Of a DNA stretch of 14,635 nucleotides, positions 6,795-12,883 are shown in pieces. Each line of letters begins with the position of its first letter. Position 1 is the first letter of the stretch. Made by a program: the position numbers and the translations under genes. Source of the DNA: Candidatus Competibacteraceae bacterium (lineage in GTDB: Bacteria > Pseudomonadota > Gammaproteobacteria > Competibacterales > Competibacteraceae); contig SKOM01000065.1 of assembly GCA_007120095.1 (NCBI GenBank), forward strand, positions 1 through 14,635. Reading direction: 5' to 3'. The notes beneath the pieces are model-generated. The model was not told the origin of the DNA, ran no database searches, and was given only the letters and a program-made list of their open reading frames with translations.

Positions 6795-7355
6795 TTAATC
6801 GTCTACCGTAGCGGTGAGTTCAAACTCTATGTCAACCGCATTGGCCACCATATCGAAAGACGCCCAGGCGCCTTCGCCGATCGCAAAATCGCTGCGGTTA
6901 ATGCTGAAATGACTGGTAAACACGCCTATGCCGTTTTCAGCGCTAAACGTGGCCGGTACAGTGATGTCTCGGGTTTGACCCTTAATCGTCAAGCGGCCAG
7001 CAACCTCATAATTTTGCTCGTCTAGCGCCATTACTTCATCGGATTCAAAGCGGGCGGTCGGAAACTCAGCCGTGTGCAGCCATTCCGGTTTGGTGACTTC
7101 GGCATCGGCCTCGCGGATACCGGTGTCAATACTGACCAGATCCACATCTATCATGACATGAGCCTGCTCCGGTGTGGAGGGGTCGAAGCGCAATTCACCG
7201 GTAAACTCGCTGAAACCGCCGCGCATGGTGACCCCCATTTGGGTGTAGTTAAAGCGGATATGACTGGCTTCGCTGTGTACTTGGGTATACTCCTGCGCCT
7301 GTACCGTAGTCAGCATTGTTGTGGTCAGCACCAAAGCGCCAAGCAGATATTTCAT
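6795..7355 (-). CDS. YceI-family periplasmic protein (copy 2), coupled to cytochrome b561
   Basis: A second YceI barrel, 186 residues, clearly diverged from its neighbour. The signal peptide is MKYLLGALVLTTTMLTTVQAQ (cleavage near residue 20). Family phrases are EASHIRFNYTQMGVTMRGGFSEFTG, WLHTAEFPTARFESDEV, GRLTIKGQTRDITVPATF and FSINRSDFAIGEG, with the terminal strand DIEFELTATV. The ATG at 7355 is preceded by GAGG at suitable distance. It begins only 5 nt after the stop of the cytochrome b561 gene, so the two are almost certainly one operon, the same pairing as yceJ–yceI in E. coli. This links it to membrane redox or isoprenoid-quinone handling, although the actual ligand is not readable from sequence. 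Confidence 0.92.
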   Translation of the reverse strand: MKYLLGALVLTTTMLTTVQAQEYTQVHSEASHIRFNYTQMGVTMRGGFSEFTGELRFDPSTPEQAHVMIDVDLVSIDTGIREADAEVTKPEWLHTAEFPTARFESDEVMALDEQNYEVAGRLTIKGQTRDITVPATFSAENGIGVFTSHFSINRSDFAIGEGAWASFDMVANAVDIEFELTATVDD

Positions 7356-7360
7356 AATGA

Positions 7361-7909
7361 TTATCCTCGGTTGAGTCCCTTAAATCGTGGCAACATACTG
7401 AGCAGTACCGTATCTTTCTCGATCCAGTGGTGCTTGAGCGCCGCGCCCACATGGGTGATTAACAGGGTGATAAACACCCAGTTTAACGTCAGGTGTAGCG
7501 TGTGCAACCTATCCCCAAGCACCGGATCACGCGCTAACAGATCGGGCAGCGGAATCACCCCAAACCACACCGTGGGCACGCCTTTAGCCGAACTCATTAA
7601 CCAACCCGACAGCGGTATCGCCAGCATCAGACCGTACAAAGCCCAATGGGCCGCATGGGCCGCCCACTGCTGCCAGCGCGGGGTTGCGGCCGGCAACGGT
7701 GGAGGGGGGTGGCTTAGCCGCCAAGCCAGTCGCACTAACGTTAACAGGAATAGTGTGACACCTGCCCATTTATGCCAGGAATAAAGTCGCAGTTTTTCCG
7801 GAGAGAACGGCAAATCCTGCATATAAAAACCCAGTGCCAGTGTCCCTAACATTAAAATAGCCATCAGCCAGTGCAGGGTTTTTGCCGTTGTGGTGTAGTG
7901 TTCTGACAT
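7361..7909 (-). CDS. Cytochrome b561 (diheme membrane cytochrome)
   Basis: A 182-residue inner-membrane protein with four hydrophobic helices (about 12–30, 47–64, 85–106 and 138–157), the size and topology of the bacterial cytochrome b561 family. Histidines placed to bind the two hemes include H13 (TLHW), H46 (SWHK), H85 or H88 (AAHAAHW), H139 and H153 (LLITHVGA). The C-terminal phrase THVGAALKHHWIEKD is characteristic. Such proteins exchange electrons with quinol, and with superoxide in the E. coli homologue CybB. The ATG at 7909 follows AAGG at about 9 nt. It is the first gene of a two-gene operon with a yceI, and its promoter should lie in 7910–8000. I did not find a convincing -35/-10 pair there. 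Confidence 0.92.
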   Translation of the reverse strand: MSEHYTTTAKTLHWLMAILMLGTLALGFYMQDLPFSPEKLRLYSWHKWAGVTLFLLTLVRLAWRLSHPPPPLPAATPRWQQWAAHAAHWALYGLMLAIPLSGWLMSSAKGVPTVWFGVIPLPDLLARDPVLGDRLHTLHLTLNWVFITLLITHVGAALKHHWIEKDTVLLSMLPRFKGLNRG

Positions 7910-8156
7910 AATTGCATACCTTGTAGCGGATCAATGCTACGGCAATACGGTGAGATTAGCCTATGCAACCAACGAAACAGCTAACGTGGGTAATGATTGG
8001 CGTTTTTCAAGGTTTCAGAAGGAAGTTAGTGGAGCGATCTACTATTCAGTTCCGGAAAAGACCGACCGCAATGTGCTGTGGCTACAGCAACCCCGTTGTG
8101 TTGGTGCCTACCAACCGGTGTTACAGAGACAGTAGACTTTGGATTAAGGGGTGACG
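7910..8156. other. Intergenic region between divergent cytochrome b561 and VOC genes
   Basis: About 245 bp with no convincing gene; the small frames here lack family signatures and ribosome sites. A short inverted repeat, GTAGC (7923–7927) / GCTAC (7936–7940), lies just upstream of the cytochrome gene. Promoters for both flanking genes should be here, but I could not place them reliably. Confidence 0.4.
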
Positions 8157-8522
8157 ATGATACCGCGAGTTTCTCATGTGGAATGGCTAGTCAGTGATCT
8201 GGAACGCAGCGTCTCGTTTTTGCATGACTTATTCGGTTGGCATTTCGAGTTCTACAGTACCCACTATCGGCTATACCAACCAGAGCAGGGTGTCGCTGTG
8301 GGACTATTGGAAACCGAACAGCCCCAACCCGGCTGCTCACCGATGGTTCATGTCCATGTCGGCAATCTTGACGTGCTGCTGAGGCGTGCGCAGGCACTCG
8401 GTGCCCAGGTGATCGTCGAGCGCACCGCTGTCCCCGGCCATGGTTGGTACGCCCAGTTTACCGATCATGATGGCAATCGGATTGGTTTGTTTGAGGCGCA
8501 AGCAAATCAAGTGACTCACTGA
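8157..8522 (+). CDS. VOC-superfamily (glyoxalase/bleomycin-resistance fold) protein
   Basis: A 121-residue protein with the paired beta-alpha-beta-beta-beta modules of the vicinal oxygen chelate fold. It opens with VSHVEWLVSDLERSVSFLHDLFGWHFEFY and ends with WYAQFTDHDGNRIGLFEA, the typical last strands (…F.DPDGN.iglfE). Possible metal ligands are His7 and the C-terminal Glu of GLFEA. Catalytic activity, substrate and metal cannot be assigned from sequence. ATG at 8157 is chosen because AAGGGG ends 5 nt before it; the in-frame GTG at 8151 overlaps that ribosome site. The downstream gene starts 94 bp later on the same strand. Confidence 0.82.
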   Translation: MIPRVSHVEWLVSDLERSVSFLHDLFGWHFEFYSTHYRLYQPEQGVAVGLLETEQPQPGCSPMVHVHVGNLDVLLRRAQALGAQVIVERTAVPGHGWYAQFTDHDGNRIGLFEAQANQVTH

Positions 8523-8615
8523 TGCTGATATTTGCGCTTGTGGCTGTTATCCTATCGCAACACAGTTAGTGTGAAGAATCGCAAACCTACAATTAGCCAT
8601 CACAAGGATAAACTC

Positions 8616-9098
8616 ATGCCCGAAAGTATCGACCCGAAGGCGATATACAGCAGCACACACATTGCAACCATGCTCGGTACGACCGAGCGTGATGTCGTTG
8701 ATGCGTTCCAGGCCGGTAGGCTTCGAGGGCGCGAAATTGGCAGTGTTTGGTACTGTACCGGCAAATCTCTGCTGAAGTCTTTAAGTAAAATCGAACCCTC
8801 AAGTCAGGAAGCGGTTTCCCCGCAACCTTCACCGACACCGCCGGTGTCGGAAGCGAAGAAGAAACCTGCAGAAAGCAAGGTGGCCAAATCAGATGATTCT
8901 GTCGGGCCGGTACCCAAGGAACCTGCTGCCAAGAAACGCTACCTGGCAAAGCAGGTCGAAAGTGCCGTCAAGCAGGCGGGGACTTATGAAACCGCTGCCA
9001 CACAACTCAATGAGCAGGGGGTTCCCTCACTCAGTGGTGACCCATGGACGCATCGCTCTGTCGGTAATGTGCTGCGATGGGCGCGGCGTAATCCGTAA
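8616..9098 (+). CDS. Two-domain DNA-binding protein: excisionase-like HTH, Lys/Pro linker, recombinase-like C-terminal module
   Basis: A 160-residue protein I cannot name. Residues 10–55 (YSSTHIATMLGTTERDVVDAFQAGRLRGREIGSVWYCTGKSL) look like a winged HTH of the excisionase/MerR (HTH_17) type: a 'which state am I in' helix pair followed by a wing and tryptophan. Residues 58–108 are a disordered linker rich in Pro, Ser and Lys. Residues 112–158 (VESAVKQAGTYETAATQLNEQGVPSLSGDPWTHRSVGNVLRWARR) resemble the 'Recombinase' DNA-binding domain of large serine recombinases, where A..LN..G..…G..W....V..IL is the recurrent pattern. No serine-recombinase catalytic domain is present, so it is not itself a recombinase. 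ATG at 8616 follows AAGGATAAACTC. A strong hairpin follows the gene. Likely a DNA-binding regulator or nucleoid factor; this is inference. Confidence 0.6.
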   Translation: MPESIDPKAIYSSTHIATMLGTTERDVVDAFQAGRLRGREIGSVWYCTGKSLLKSLSKIEPSSQEAVSPQPSPTPPVSEAKKKPAESKVAKSDDSVGPVPKEPAAKKRYLAKQVESAVKQAGTYETAATQLNEQGVPSLSGDPWTHRSVGNVLRWARRNP

Positions 9099-9107
9099 AC
9101 CTTGAAT

Positions 9108-9137
9108 GGCAACAGCGACCTGTCGGGCACTGTTGCC
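9108..9137 (+). terminator. Strong hairpin after the HTH gene, terminator-like without a T-tract
   Basis: GGCAACAG (9108–9115) pairs perfectly with CTGTTGCC (9130–9137). Inside the loop CGA (9116–9118) pairs with TCG (9123–9125). It starts 9 bp after the stop codon. No run of T follows, so it may be a Rho-assisted or RNA-protecting 3' end rather than a true intrinsic terminator. Confidence 0.4.
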
Positions 9138-9269
9138 GGCCTTCCTTGGCCCAAGACGTTCAATAAATCCGGGTACTGGGTAAAGACCGATGTCGCGAAC
9201 CCCGTTGACGCCGTCTGCCTGAGACTGAGTTAAATTCGGGCCACAACTCGGTGCGCTGAGTCATCCCCC

Positions 9270-9686
9270 TCAATCATACACCGGTGGCCAGCGCTTCTGC
9301 ATGGCGGTCAAGACTTCGTTTTCAGTGCCTTGCCTACTGGGTAAGGTGGTGATGAGAAAGAAGTTGAGAAAACCACTTGCCGGTAGAATGGCGACGATCA
9401 AAAAGAACAAAGCATACATCGGATTAACCGTAAGCAGCAGCGCAAATACCAGCCCTGCAGCCAACAGTAGACCCAGCATCGCTTTGGTATAATTTGGAGG
9501 AAAATGGCTGGAAATTTTAATCATCGATTTTGCCGGATAACAGTGCGTCTCATAACGATCGGTTTTTCTAAGAACGACCCGGCCATCCCTCAGAGTAATG
9601 TTTTGATACTCCGGCAAAGCTTGGCGCAAATGAGCCGCGATCTCCTCCACACGGGGGGGGGAGCCCTCAACGCGGTATTTCGACAT
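9270..9686 (-). CDS. Small inner-membrane protein of unknown function, two TM helices
   Basis: I do not recognise a family. The 138-residue protein has a soluble N-terminal part (MSKYRVEGSPPRVEEIAAHLRQALPEYQNITLRDGRVVLRKTDRYETHCYPAKSMIKISSHFPP). Two adjacent hydrophobic segments follow (KAMLGLLLAAGLVFALLLTV and MYALFFLIVAILPASGFLNFFLI), making a helical hairpin, then a short basic tail ending KRWPPVYD. I start it at ATG 9686 because the longer frame from TTG 9722 has no ribosome site, while GGATG-like purines precede 9686. It is convergent with the HTH gene. The proximal 3'-end context gives no functional hint. Confidence 0.55.
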   Translation of the reverse strand: MSKYRVEGSPPRVEEIAAHLRQALPEYQNITLRDGRVVLRKTDRYETHCYPAKSMIKISSHFPPNYTKAMLGLLLAAGLVFALLLTVNPMYALFFLIVAILPASGFLNFFLITTLPSRQGTENEVLTAMQKRWPPVYD

Positions 9687-9939
9687 ATTGGCTGCATCCA
9701 AAGTTTGTTGTAAGAAATTCAAATATATCAGAGCATTGTGATCAACAGTTCGACTTGATGCCTGAAAAGTGGAATCGGTAGGCTTGAACGCAACATTCTA
9801 TCCACAGATTGCCTATTATAGCCACTAAGTAACCGTTCAGTCCCCTCTCCACCCCGTTATGGGGGAGAGGGCGCTTAAGGCAGAAGGTGTGAATGTTTAC
9901 ACCTCAGCGGCATTGTGTTTCTAGCGGGGGTAACCTATC
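9687..9939. other. Noncoding stretch with two inverted repeats
   Basis: No gene is seen. A large hairpin has CCCTCTCC (9843–9850) pairing with GGAGAGGG (9864–9871), extended by CCC/GGG after a one-base bulge. It resembles the interspersed CCCTCTCC…GGAGAGGG repeats common in proteobacterial intergenic DNA. A second dyad is AGGTGT (9885–9890) / ACACCT (9899–9904). The stretch ends abruptly at 9940, where a fragment of a response-regulator gene begins. Confidence 0.6.
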
Positions 9940-10196
9940 GGTGCGGCCGATTACATCACCAAGCCCTATGAGATCGAGCGCTTACGGGCAATTGTCCGCC
10001 GTAGTCTGCGCCGGGTGGACACTGAACGGCAGGTGAATGCGCTCCAGACCCAACTGCACGCTAGTGGCTATTGTGGGGACTTATTTAGCCTCAGTCGCCC
10101 TATGCGGCATTTATTCGATCAGATCCGCCGCGCCGCACCGGCACCCTTGGATATTCTGATCCGTGGTGAAACCGGCACGGGTAAAGAATTGGTGGC
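9940..10196 (+). pseudogene. Internal fragment of the sigma-54 response-regulator gene (duplicate copy)
   Basis: These 257 bp match 11792–12048 with only three substitutions, at a constant offset of 1852 bp. They encode residues 96–180 of the intact regulator: the end of the receiver domain (GAADYITKPYE), the linker, and the AAA+ start up to Walker A (GETGTGKELV). Of the three differences, one is silent (Ala) and two change residues (N117S and G145S). Both ends are abrupt: the left joins unrelated noncoding DNA, and the right joins the transposase remnant with the frame running on to a stop near 10254. There is no start, no phospho-acceptor Asp and no complete ATPase domain, so this is a dead fragment. 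Confidence 0.9.
9940..10196 (+). repeat. Direct repeat, left copy (257 bp)
   Basis: Left member of a direct repeat pair, identical to 11792–12048 except for three substitutions (254/257). The pair frames the transposase remnant, the toxin–antitoxin operon and the methyltransferase remnant. Confidence 0.95.
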
Positions 10197-10521
10197 TTCG
10201 AGGACACTCATCTCACCAAGCCCGAGCGCATCGAGCGCTTGCTCGCGCTGCTGATCCTGGCGACCACTTGGGCGGTGCTCGTCGGTCAGTGGGCGCATCG
10301 GTATCGCCCCATCCCGGAAAAAAACCCTTGATCGACCCCAGTACTCGGTGTTCCGCTACGGCCTCGATGGGCTCGCTCGGGTGCTGAACCACATCGGCGA
10401 GTTCGCCCATGACTTCCTTCAGATGCTCGGATTCCTGCTCGATGGTCAACCGCTCAACCATAAACTCCCTTCTCGTTTTTTGGCGTACTGGTGCAGGATG
10501 CTATATTCTTACCCAATCTAA
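10197..10521 (+). pseudogene. 3' remnant of an IS4-like DDE transposase gene, frameshifted
   Basis: Directly after the repeat, the frame reads FEDTHLTKPERIERLLALLILATTWAVLVGQW…YRPIPEKN and then a TGA at 10329. In the next frame it continues RPQYSVFRYGLDGLARVL…EFAHDFLQMLGFLL. The pattern 'F(E)xTHLT.PERI.KLLALL.LA..WA…G.W' followed by 'S.FRYGLD.L' is what I know from the C-terminal end of IS4-family transposases. The frame change coincides with a run of seven A residues at 10318–10324, consistent with a one-base insertion. The N-terminal and central parts carrying most of the DDE site are missing. The right end of the element is not delimited; the second frame stays open to a TAA at 10519–10521, across the vapB promoter. 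Confidence 0.6.
10480..10507 (+). promoter_or_regulatory. Promoter of the vapBC operon
   Basis: TTGGCG (10480–10485) and TATATT (10502–10507) are 16 bp apart, and a TG (10499–10500) one base before the -10 makes it an extended -10. It lies about 38 bp before the vapB ATG. Such promoters are normally repressed by the VapB–VapC complex itself; I did not identify the operator. Confidence 0.55.
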
Positions 10522-10544
10522 GTCGACACTTTGAGAGTACGACA

Positions 10545-10757
10545 ATGACTGCTACCGCCACCTTGTCCCGCAAGTATCAGATATCCATTCCCAAAGCCGT
10601 GCGCGAAGAGCAGCACTGGGAGGCCGGGCAGGAATTCGTGTTCATTCCCAAGGGCAAGGGCGTGCTGGTGATGCCGGTGCCCGAGCTGGATCAGTTGGCC
10701 GGTATCGCCAAGGGTGCCTGCACCGACGACTACCGCGACCGCAAGAACCGCTACTGA
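10545..10757 (+). CDS. vapB: VapB-type antitoxin with AbrB DNA-binding domain
   Basis: A 70-residue antitoxin. The N-terminal 48 or so residues form an AbrB/SpoVT swapped-hairpin domain (TATLSRKYQISIPKAVREEQHWEAGQEFVFIPKGKGVLVMPV), which binds its own promoter as a dimer. The C-terminal tail (PELDQLAGIAKGACTDDYRDRKNRY) is the expected flexible segment that fills the toxin's active site. ATG at 10545 is chosen because the AbrB domain begins there; the upstream extension to 10491 runs through the promoter. Its TGA overlaps the ATG of the toxin gene by one base (TGATG), the classic translational coupling of a toxin–antitoxin pair. It is GC-richer than the flanking host genes, consistent with arrival by transfer. 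Confidence 0.88.
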   Translation: MTATATLSRKYQISIPKAVREEQHWEAGQEFVFIPKGKGVLVMPVPELDQLAGIAKGACTDDYRDRKNRY

Positions 10758-11146
10758 TGGCGGCATCGTTGCGCGTGGTCGATACCTCGGCCTGGATCGA
10801 ATGGCTTACCGGCAGCGCGCTCGGCAAGAAGCTGGGCAAGCAGTTCCCGGACAAGCTGCGGTGCATCGTGCCGACCATCGTGCAGCTCGAACTGTCGAAG
10901 TGGTTAGTACGCGAACTCGGCGAGGAACAAGCCGACCAGGTGATCGCCTATACGCAGAAGGGCATCGTCGTGCCGCTGGACACCGCCATCGCTCTGCTCG
11001 CTGCGGACTTGCACCGCGAACACAAACTGGCCACCGCTGATGCCATCGTCTACGCGACGGCGCGGCACCAGGGCGCCGAACGGCTCACCTGCGACGCGCA
11101 CTTCAAAGGTCTGCCGGACGTGGCGCTGTTCGCCAAGACCGCTTGA
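10757..11146 (+). CDS. vapC: VapC-type PIN-domain ribonuclease toxin
   Basis: A 129-residue PIN-domain protein, the toxin partner of the preceding antitoxin. VapC toxins are Mg-dependent endoribonucleases that cut tRNA or rRNA and stop translation when free. The four acidic active-site residues are all present: D9 (VVDTSAWIEW), E45 (QLELSKW), D95 (TADAIVYATA) and D113 (TCDAHF). The gene therefore looks intact and active, not decayed like its neighbours. It starts within the antitoxin stop codon. Downstream it is followed at once by truncated reading frames, so the operon ends here. It sits between two copies of a 257-bp repeat. Confidence 0.9.
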   Translation: MAASLRVVDTSAWIEWLTGSALGKKLGKQFPDKLRCIVPTIVQLELSKWLVRELGEEQADQVIAYTQKGIVVPLDTAIALLAADLHREHKLATADAIVYATARHQGAERLTCDAHFKGLPDVALFAKTA

Positions 11147-11274
11147 GATTGCAAAAGGATGTCGAACGTGGCCATCACATCCTACGCGCGTCTCCTGCTC
11201 GAACACTGGGGCGTCGTTGTTGACCCGGTGCGCGACGAACCCCGTTCTTCTGGGCGGAGCGGTTCATCGCCACG
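11147..11274 (+). pseudogene. Truncated, unidentified reading frame after vapC
   Basis: A GTG at 11168, preceded by AAAAGG, opens a frame reading VAITSYARLLLEHWGVVVDPVRDEP. It then becomes low-complexity (RSSGRSGSSPRS) and ends at a TAG near 11314. A frame change at about 11240 would give FFWAERFIATEL instead, which looks more protein-like. I take this as the broken start of a gene that once followed vapC in its original genome. No family is recognised. Confidence 0.3.
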
Positions 11275-11481
11275 GAGTTGTGTAAACTGGGCTATACTAC
11301 TATGGGTGCCTTAGATTATTCACGGGAAATGCTAGAAGCCGCCAAAAAGAAACAACTGTATCGTAGGCATATTCAAGCTGATATGAGTCAACCGCTCGCG
11401 CTTAATGATAACAGTTATGATGCGGTGGTCACTGGTACGTTCACCTATGGGCATGTTAAAGCTGAGGCGTTTGACGAGTTC
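11275..11481 (+). pseudogene. Internal fragment of a class I SAM-dependent methyltransferase gene
   Basis: The frame reads ELCKLGYTTMGALDYSREMLEAAKKKQLYRRHIQADMSQPLALNDNSYDAVVTGTFTYGHVKAEAFDEF. This is the central part of a Rossmann-fold methyltransferase: the acidic loop after motif I (ALDYSREML), the adenine-site ADMSQPL and the motif IV-like YDAVVTGTFTYGHV. It most resembles the group that includes human METTL27 (WBSCR27). Motif I glycines and the whole N-terminus are missing on the left. After DEF the expected ‘RVxKPGG’ strand is absent and the frame runs into unrelated sequence leading to the regulator start. It is a relic with both ends lost, not a functional enzyme. Confidence 0.7.
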
Positions 11482-11506
11482 TCATTGGTATCAGCAGGGA
11501 TCAGCC

Positions 11507-12877
11507 ATGCCTCTCACCGTATTGATAAGCGACGATGAATCGGCTGCCCGCTATGCGTTAAAGCGAGCGCTGGCGCGGCTGGACTGTACGCTGCTGGAAG
11601 CGGCTGACGGCCACGAAGCGCTGGCTGTGGTGAACCGGCAGCCACCCGATTTGATTTTTTTGGATCTGACCATGCCGGGTCTGGATGGACTGGGCATGCT
11701 GCGAGCGCTGAATACCCGCAACTATGCGGGCGAGGTGGTCGTGGTAACGGCGGATGATCGGATCGAAACGGCCATCGAATGCGTGCGCCTTGGTGCGGCC
11801 GATTACATCACCAAGCCCTATGAGATCGAGCGCTTACGGGCAATTGTCCGCCGTAATCTGCGCCGGGTGGACACTGAACGGCAGGTGAATGCGCTCCAGA
11901 CCCAACTGCACGCCAGTGGCTATTGTGGGGACTTATTTGGCCTCAGTCGCCCTATGCGGCATTTATTCGATCAGATCCGCCGCGCCGCACCGGCACCCTT
12001 GGATATTCTGATCCGTGGTGAAACCGGCACGGGTAAAGAATTGGTGGCGCGTGAACTACATCGACTCAGTGGTCGCCAAGGCAATTTTATCGCGGTCAAC
12101 ACGGCGGCACTCAGCGACACCCTGGCTGAGAGCCAGCTCTTTGGTCATCGGCGCGGTGCGTTTACCGGTGCTGAGCGTCATCATGACGGGGTATTTGCCC
12201 AAGCCGATGGGGGAACCCTGTTTTTAGATGAAATCGGCGATATGCCGTTGGTCTTGCAAGCCAAGGTGCTGCGGGTATTACAGGAACGCCTGATCCAGCC
12301 GCTAGGTTCCAGCCACAGCCAGCCGGTTAATGTGCGGGTGATCAGCGCCACCCATCACGACTTAGCGCAAGCCATCACTGCGGGACGGTTTCGCGAAGAT
12401 TTACTCTTCCGACTGCGGGGATTTGAACTTACAGTGCCGCCCTTACGGGATCGATCCGAGGATATTCTGCCGTTGGCGGGCCAGTTTATCGAACAGTTTG
12501 GCCACACGGCTCAGCGACGTTTAGGTGAGGGTGTTGCCGCTCGCTTGCTCAGTTATCACTGGCCAGGCAATGTGCGCGAACTGCGGCAGGTTATTCGCGC
12601 TGCGGCCGTAATGGCCGAGGGGGAATGGATTATGCCGACGGATCTCGGCTTAGATCCGCCAGCGGCCGGAACGGTCGCTGAATCCCTGCCTGATCTGCAG
12701 GGTTTGCCACTGGCCGCAGCTAAAGCCCGATTAATTGACTGGTTCGAGCGCCAGGCGATCAGCAGCGCTTTGCAGCAGAACGCCGGTAATGTCAGCGCAG
12801 CCGCCCGCCAACTGGGCATACACCGCCAGAGCCTCCAACAGAAGCTGATCCAGTTGGGGATGCGCCGCAGCCAGTGA
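11507..12877 (+). CDS. NtrC-family sigma-54-dependent response regulator
   Basis: A 456-residue three-domain activator. Residues 1–120 form the receiver: D9/D10, phospho-acceptor D53 (LIFLDLTMPG), T81 and K103. Residues 140–375 form the AAA+ ATPase, with Walker A GETGTGKE (171–178), the sigma-54-contacting GAFTGA loop (217–222), Walker B GGTLFLDE (235–242), and the FREDLLFRLRGFELTVPPLRDR sensor region with arginine fingers. Residues 420–456 form a Fis-type HTH (GNVSAAARQLGIHRQSLQQKLIQLGM). All key residues are present, so it should activate sigma-54 promoters once phosphorylated. ATG at 11507 follows AGGGA at 6 nt; the longer frame from 11405 runs through the methyltransferase relic. No histidine kinase gene is in the window. 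The upstream DNA has been rearranged, so a partner may have been lost, and its native promoter is probably gone too. Confidence 0.93.
   Translation: MPLTVLISDDESAARYALKRALARLDCTLLEAADGHEALAVVNRQPPDLIFLDLTMPGLDGLGMLRALNTRNYAGEVVVVTADDRIETAIECVRLGAADYITKPYEIERLRAIVRRNLRRVDTERQVNALQTQLHASGYCGDLFGLSRPMRHLFDQIRRAAPAPLDILIRGETGTGKELVARELHRLSGRQGNFIAVNTAALSDTLAESQLFGHRRGAFTGAERHHDGVFAQADGGTLFLDEIGDMPLVLQAKVLRVLQERLIQPLGSSHSQPVNVRVISATHHDLAQAITAGRFREDLLFRLRGFELTVPPLRDRSEDILPLAGQFIEQFGHTAQRRLGEGVAARLLSYHWPGNVRELRQVIRAAAVMAEGEWIMPTDLGLDPPAAGTVAESLPDLQGLPLAAAKARLIDWFERQAISSALQQNAGNVSAAARQLGIHRQSLQQKLIQLGMRRSQ
11792..12048 (+). repeat. Direct repeat, right copy (257 bp, inside the regulator gene)
   Basis: Right member of the 257-bp pair whose left copy is at 9940–10196. 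It lies within the intact regulator gene, covering the end of the receiver domain through Walker A. Three substitutions separate the copies, so the duplication is recent. Confidence 0.95.
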
Positions 12878-12883
12878 AAAGCT

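Noticed and set aside
7074..7784. Plus-strand open frame of 236 codons
   Set aside because: It is antisense to yceI and cytochrome b561, both of which have strong family signatures; this frame has none.
7950..8154. Two small plus-strand frames before the VOC gene
   Set aside because: They overlap each other, have no convincing ribosome site or family signature, and read like noncoding DNA.
9843..9871. CRISPR repeat or tRNA-like structure
   Set aside because: It is a single hairpin with no regularly spaced repeats and no cloverleaf pairing.
10318..10331. Programmed frameshifting at the A-run in the transposase remnant
   Set aside because: The shift needed to rejoin the frames is +1, not the -1 expected at A AAA AAC slippery sites, and the gene is already truncated, so a simple indel is likelier.
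10213..10461. Minus-strand open frame of 82 codons over the transposase remnant
   Set aside because: The plus strand carries the transposase-like motifs; the minus frame is composition-driven and lacks motifs.
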